Part shown: positions 8,401 to 10,195 of the stretch, piece after piece
Layout of the letters: each line of letters opens with the position of its first letter
How positions within the stretch are numbered: the stretch's first letter is position 1
Assembly (NCBI GenBank): GCA_040880545.1
Contig: JBBDIE010000197.1
Location: 1-10,195, forward strand
DNA length: 10,195 nt
Direction: 5' to 3'
Source: M55B112 sp040880545
GTDB lineage: Bacteria; Bacteroidota; Bacteroidia; Bacteroidales; GCA-2748055
Notes under the pieces: generated by a model
Databases searched by the model: none
What the model saw: only the letters and a program-made list of their open reading frames with translations
Told to the model about the DNA's origin: nothing
Program-made: the position numbers and the translations under genes

Positions 8401-9079
8401 CAAAGGAAACATTGATATGTATTTTGTAACCGGCTTACGTCCGGAATTGTCCGTTGATCTTCATGGTATACCCAACCGGCGATTCTTTAACAAGCTGCAG
8501 TTATTAAAGCTTGTGGACCTTGAAGAGCGGGTACATGAGCTGATCGCGGATAATCATCAACTCAACCTGCACTTTCATAAAAAAGATTATATCAGGAGAG
8601 TAAACAACCACACCGAACTGCTGGGCAGGTCGGAGAATTTATCTGAAGATGATATGTTGCTGGTCCAGACAGCTGCCATCCTGCTCTATTCCGGATTATC
8701 GGAATCCTATGAAAATTATGAAATTAAATCTGCAGAAATTGCCAGAAAAATCCTTCCTGAATTTGGCTTCGATGATCGCCAGATCGACCGTATCAGTAAC
8801 CTGATCCTCTCCACCAGGGAACCATTCCTGCCCCAGAACAACCTCGAAGCAATTCTGATCGATGCTAAAATGGAATACCTGGGCAGAGAAGATTATTTAA
8901 CCCTGGTTAAATTACTGTTCCTGGAGATGAAAAATAACCTCAGGGATCTCTCCATGGAAAAGTTTACCAGGCAACAGGTTGCTGTATTGCAAGATTTTAA
9001 CTATTTCACCGTTGCCGCGCAACGTCTACGCGAAATCAGCCCCAAAGAGCAGGTCAAAAACCTGGAATCCTGGAAATAA
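5486..9079 (+). CDS. Receptor-type class III adenylate cyclase with propeller sensor and degenerate HD domain
   Basis: A 1197-residue protein predicted to sense something outside the cytoplasm and make cAMP inside. In order: signal peptide (about 1-28); a propeller-like region to about residue 630 with repeats such as LYLGTSEGLYRI and FFLATTEGVFVM; a Y_Y_Y domain (about 643-724, with YYRYKLTHHQEEWSDW); one membrane helix (730-748); a coiled coil to about 790; and a class III cyclase domain (about 808-985). Metal-binding Asp816 (FSDIQGFT) and Asp860 (TIGDAYM) are present. Lys856 and Asp925 are the ATP-type specificity pair, and Asn932 and Arg936 the transition-state pair, so it should be an active adenylate cyclase. 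Residues 1020-1160 resemble an HD phosphohydrolase but lack its ligands: Tyr1068-Ser1069 replaces His-Asp. The sensor half resembles that of Bacteroides hybrid two-component systems. No ligand can be named. Domain calls are by eye. Confidence 0.9.
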   Translation: MNLFFKSYTFYIFFFLISAMKVPLLLGQNTGTSLSLIPEISSFDIPANYNRSPNTTFCRTTDGIVFIGKQHGMLTIDQDKIFFIPTRNPVYLSRSDTDKIAYLTADDLGYVEYNGANEPVLLSRRNQIPSRIHDFYPTDIASDGSNFFLATTEGVFVMSDNTLEHFFFNRLQCHLHHTGDQLFLQVENLGLFLWSDNEFVLLFASGEIEHNVISSIVNWEDGILLFFNNSVVYKYNPEQGSLVKEIQILSAYGNMQLIRELPGGNYLMEGEDQTLSILSANDFAATPLTKLCNLPTSGFQTEFVDRFNDLWIVYNFNIFKVEYPSRSYTLDLTNLLYGTILSTAMYNGSLYLGTSEGLYRIRQGDSMNWNPEKLPVGGDGYFHLLESNKDGLIAAGSPGLIHITQDATVTLAEGDISFIKVLENSTIIVCSDSGLLSYHYRNNLWSKSILAPSMNHVTDAVEYKNGVWMLTENASVTRLDTEELTISHPGPTAGIAGNRLLVYDGKLLLMNEKGIYEWRNSAQEFTLTVIPEYMELQLRSDHIFKTNDQLWSVTSDYAGGFSLWKAGEESMPTPYFEFTSEGSFEQVVDIVEDEMHLWISGNKKLIRLDKTSGNISNKLLRVRSVEWISTENGRNYTRIRPGQEIHFKRNQVAFNLADIRYQDGPYPYYRYKLTHHQEEWSDWTKNKTIIEENLRERRYTFEAQSVSSFGIISDPVRFEFTVTPPIYRQWYAFLIYTLTILTSLFLLYKWRLLNLKHVEFRLEERINERMRSVLSEKEKSDKLVADLFPKGTAEEIMSVGRAKSKKFEMATVLFSDIQGFTKIAEEMNPEVLIDELDKFFFHFDSVVDKYNIEKIKTIGDAYMAAGGIPVKNSSNPVEVVLAGLEMQYYMKNLKKKKADIWDLRIGIHTGPVITGVVGHKKLSYDIWGDTVNTASRMESSGEPGKVNISGVTYSLVKDFFLCEYRGKLPVKYKGNIDMYFVTGLRPELSVDLHGIPNRRFFNKLQLLKLVDLEERVHELIADNHQLNLHFHKKDYIRRVNNHTELLGRSENLSEDDMLLVQTAAILLYSGLSESYENYEIKSAEIARKILPEFGFDDRQIDRISNLILSTREPFLPQNNLEAILIDAKMEYLGREDYLTLVKLLFLEMKNNLRDLSMEKFTRQQVAVLQDFNYFTVAAQRLREISPKEQVKNLESWK

Positions 9080-9107
9080 GATGTAAAACATCACTATAAA
9101 ACATCTT
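9078..9107 (+). terminator. Weak terminator-like hairpin after the cyclase gene
   Basis: AAGATGT at 9078-9084, overlapping the stop codon, pairs with ACATCTT at 9101-9107 (7 bp, 16-nt loop), with the T stretch running on to 9109. An alternative smaller hairpin pairs GATGT with ACATC at 9088-9092. Stems are AT-rich, so termination strength is doubtful. Confidence 0.35.
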
Positions 9108-9113
9108 TTCAGG

Positions 9114-9145
9114 ATTGTAGAACAGATGGCGAATCACTACATTTG
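9114..9145 (+). promoter_or_regulatory. Candidate ilvE promoter
   Basis: The -7 box TACATTTG at 9138-9145 fits TAnnTTTG exactly. ATTG at 9114-9117 matches three of four bases of the TTTG -33 box with a 20-base spacer, close to the usual spacing. It ends 27 bases before the ilvE ATG, making it the best-formed promoter in the window and implying ilvE is transcribed apart from the cyclase. Confidence 0.55.
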
Positions 9146-9172
9146 GATGCTAATCTAACACACTTTTAAGGA

Positions 9173-10189
9173 ATGAGTACCGACTGGAAAAATCTGGGTT
9201 TTGGCATCAGTAAAACCGACTATAATGTACGCTGCTATTACAGGGACGGCAAATGGGGGGAGCTGGAAGTTTCTTCATCATCTGAAGTCAGCATGCATAT
9301 AGGAGCAACATGTTTACATTATGGACAGCAGTCGTTCGAAGGATTGAAAGCATACAGGGGAAAGGACGAGCGAATCCGGCTTTTCAGATATGATGAAAAT
9401 GCAAAACGGATGGCTAATTCAGCCAAAGGGATTATGCTTGCTGAAGTTCCACAATCAATTTTTCAGGGTGCCATTGAAAAAGTTGTAAAACTGAATGAAC
9501 ACTATGTGCCTCCCTACGGTACTGGTGCCTCATTGTATATACGTCCTCTATTGATTGGCACGGGACCTGAGGTAGGCGTCAGGCCCTCTAAAGAGTACCT
9601 CTTTATGGTTTTCGTTATGCCTGTGGGCCCTTATTTCAAGGAGGGATTTAAGCCGGTGGATATCCTGATTACCAGGGAACACGACAGGGCAGCCCCTCTT
9701 GGCACAGGACATTTAAAGGTGGGGGGTAATTATGCAGCCAGCATGACCTCTGTTGCCAAGGCACACGAAGCCGGTTATGCCACAACCCTCTACCTGGATG
9801 CCAGGGAAAAACGGTATATTGATGAATGTGGTCCGGCCAACTTCTTTGCCATTAAGAATAATACCTATATCACGCCCGATTCGGCTTCAGTATTGCCTTC
9901 CATTACAAATAAAAGCCTTCAGGAGATTGCCAAAAGTATGGGAATGAAAGTGGAAAAAAGACCAATCGCAGTAAGTGAACTTCCCGATTTCGAAGAGACA
10001 GGTGCTTGCGGAACCGCAGCTGTGATCACACCTATCAGGAAAATTGTGGACCCGGATAAAAAGCAAACCTTTACTTACGGCGACGGATCAAATCCCGGAC
10101 CGATTACCACCAAACTGTACGAAGAACTGATTGGAATCCAGTACGGTGATGTGGAGGACAAACATGGATGGATCACCATTCTTGACTGA
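9173..10189 (+). CDS. ilvE: Branched-chain amino acid aminotransferase, type II
   Basis: This PLP enzyme moves the amino group between glutamate and the 2-oxo acids of valine, leucine and isoleucine, the last step of their synthesis and the first of their breakdown, in the cytoplasm. The 338-residue product is full length for the type II (BCAT2-like) group. Visible landmarks are HYGQQSFEGLKAY at about 49-61, ASLYIRPLLIGTG at about 118-130, the PLP-binding Lys182 in GHLKVGGNYAAS, Glu218 in DECGPANFF, and ETGACGTAAVITPI near the C-terminus, which forms the cofactor phosphate site. The ATG at 9173 directly follows AAGGA and begins where the family starts; the stop is TGA at 10187. It lies 93 bases after the cyclase gene with its own candidate promoter, so no functional link to the cyclase is implied. 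Confidence 0.96.
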   Translation: MSTDWKNLGFGISKTDYNVRCYYRDGKWGELEVSSSSEVSMHIGATCLHYGQQSFEGLKAYRGKDERIRLFRYDENAKRMANSAKGIMLAEVPQSIFQGAIEKVVKLNEHYVPPYGTGASLYIRPLLIGTGPEVGVRPSKEYLFMVFVMPVGPYFKEGFKPVDILITREHDRAAPLGTGHLKVGGNYAASMTSVAKAHEAGYATTLYLDAREKRYIDECGPANFFAIKNNTYITPDSASVLPSITNKSLQEIAKSMGMKVEKRPIAVSELPDFEETGACGTAAVITPIRKIVDPDKKQTFTYGDGSNPGPITTKLYEELIGIQYGDVEDKHGWITILD

Positions 10190-10195
10190 TGTTCA

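Noticed and set aside
1..10195. CRISPR array, insertion sequence or prophage
   Set aside because: I see no regularly spaced direct repeats, transposase or integrase motifs, or terminal inverted repeats.

Overview
The window looks like a chromosomal piece of a Bacteroidota genome, most likely Bacteroidales or a near relative, and probably from a draft or metagenome assembly because it holds a 100-N gap. Supporting signs are a PorZ-type type IX secretion (T9SS) protein with a C-terminal sorting-like domain, a surface protein with a typical Bacteroidota N-terminal module, several -7 boxes fitting the Bacteroidota consensus TAnnTTTG, and moderate GC. I see no mobile element, CRISPR array, tRNA or rRNA.

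Left part, all on the minus strand. The window opens inside a secreted protein gene whose 3' end lies outside. After about 380 non-coding bases come recO (DNA repair), porZ (T9SS attachment complex, interrupted by the gap) and rdgB (XTP/dITP pyrophosphatase). These read in the order rdgB, porZ, recO with gaps of 57 and 39 bases, which suggests one transcription unit, although porZ also has its own candidate promoter. A 332-base non-coding block, GC-rich over part of its length and full of inverted repeats, separates rdgB from a two-domain universal stress protein gene.

Right part, plus strand. A 101-base divergent promoter region separates the stress gene from the most notable gene, a 1197-residue transmembrane receptor cyclase. 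It has a signal peptide, a long extracytoplasmic beta-propeller-like region, a Y_Y_Y domain, one membrane helix, a coiled coil, a class III cyclase domain with adenylate-type specificity residues, and a C-terminal HD-like domain that has lost its metal ligands. Its sensor half resembles that of Bacteroides hybrid two-component systems, with the kinase replaced by a cyclase. It is followed, behind its own promoter, by a complete type II branched-chain aminotransferase gene (ilvE).

Most genes are housekeeping. The parts worth a second look are the receptor cyclase with its degenerate HD domain and the structured spacer upstream of rdgB.
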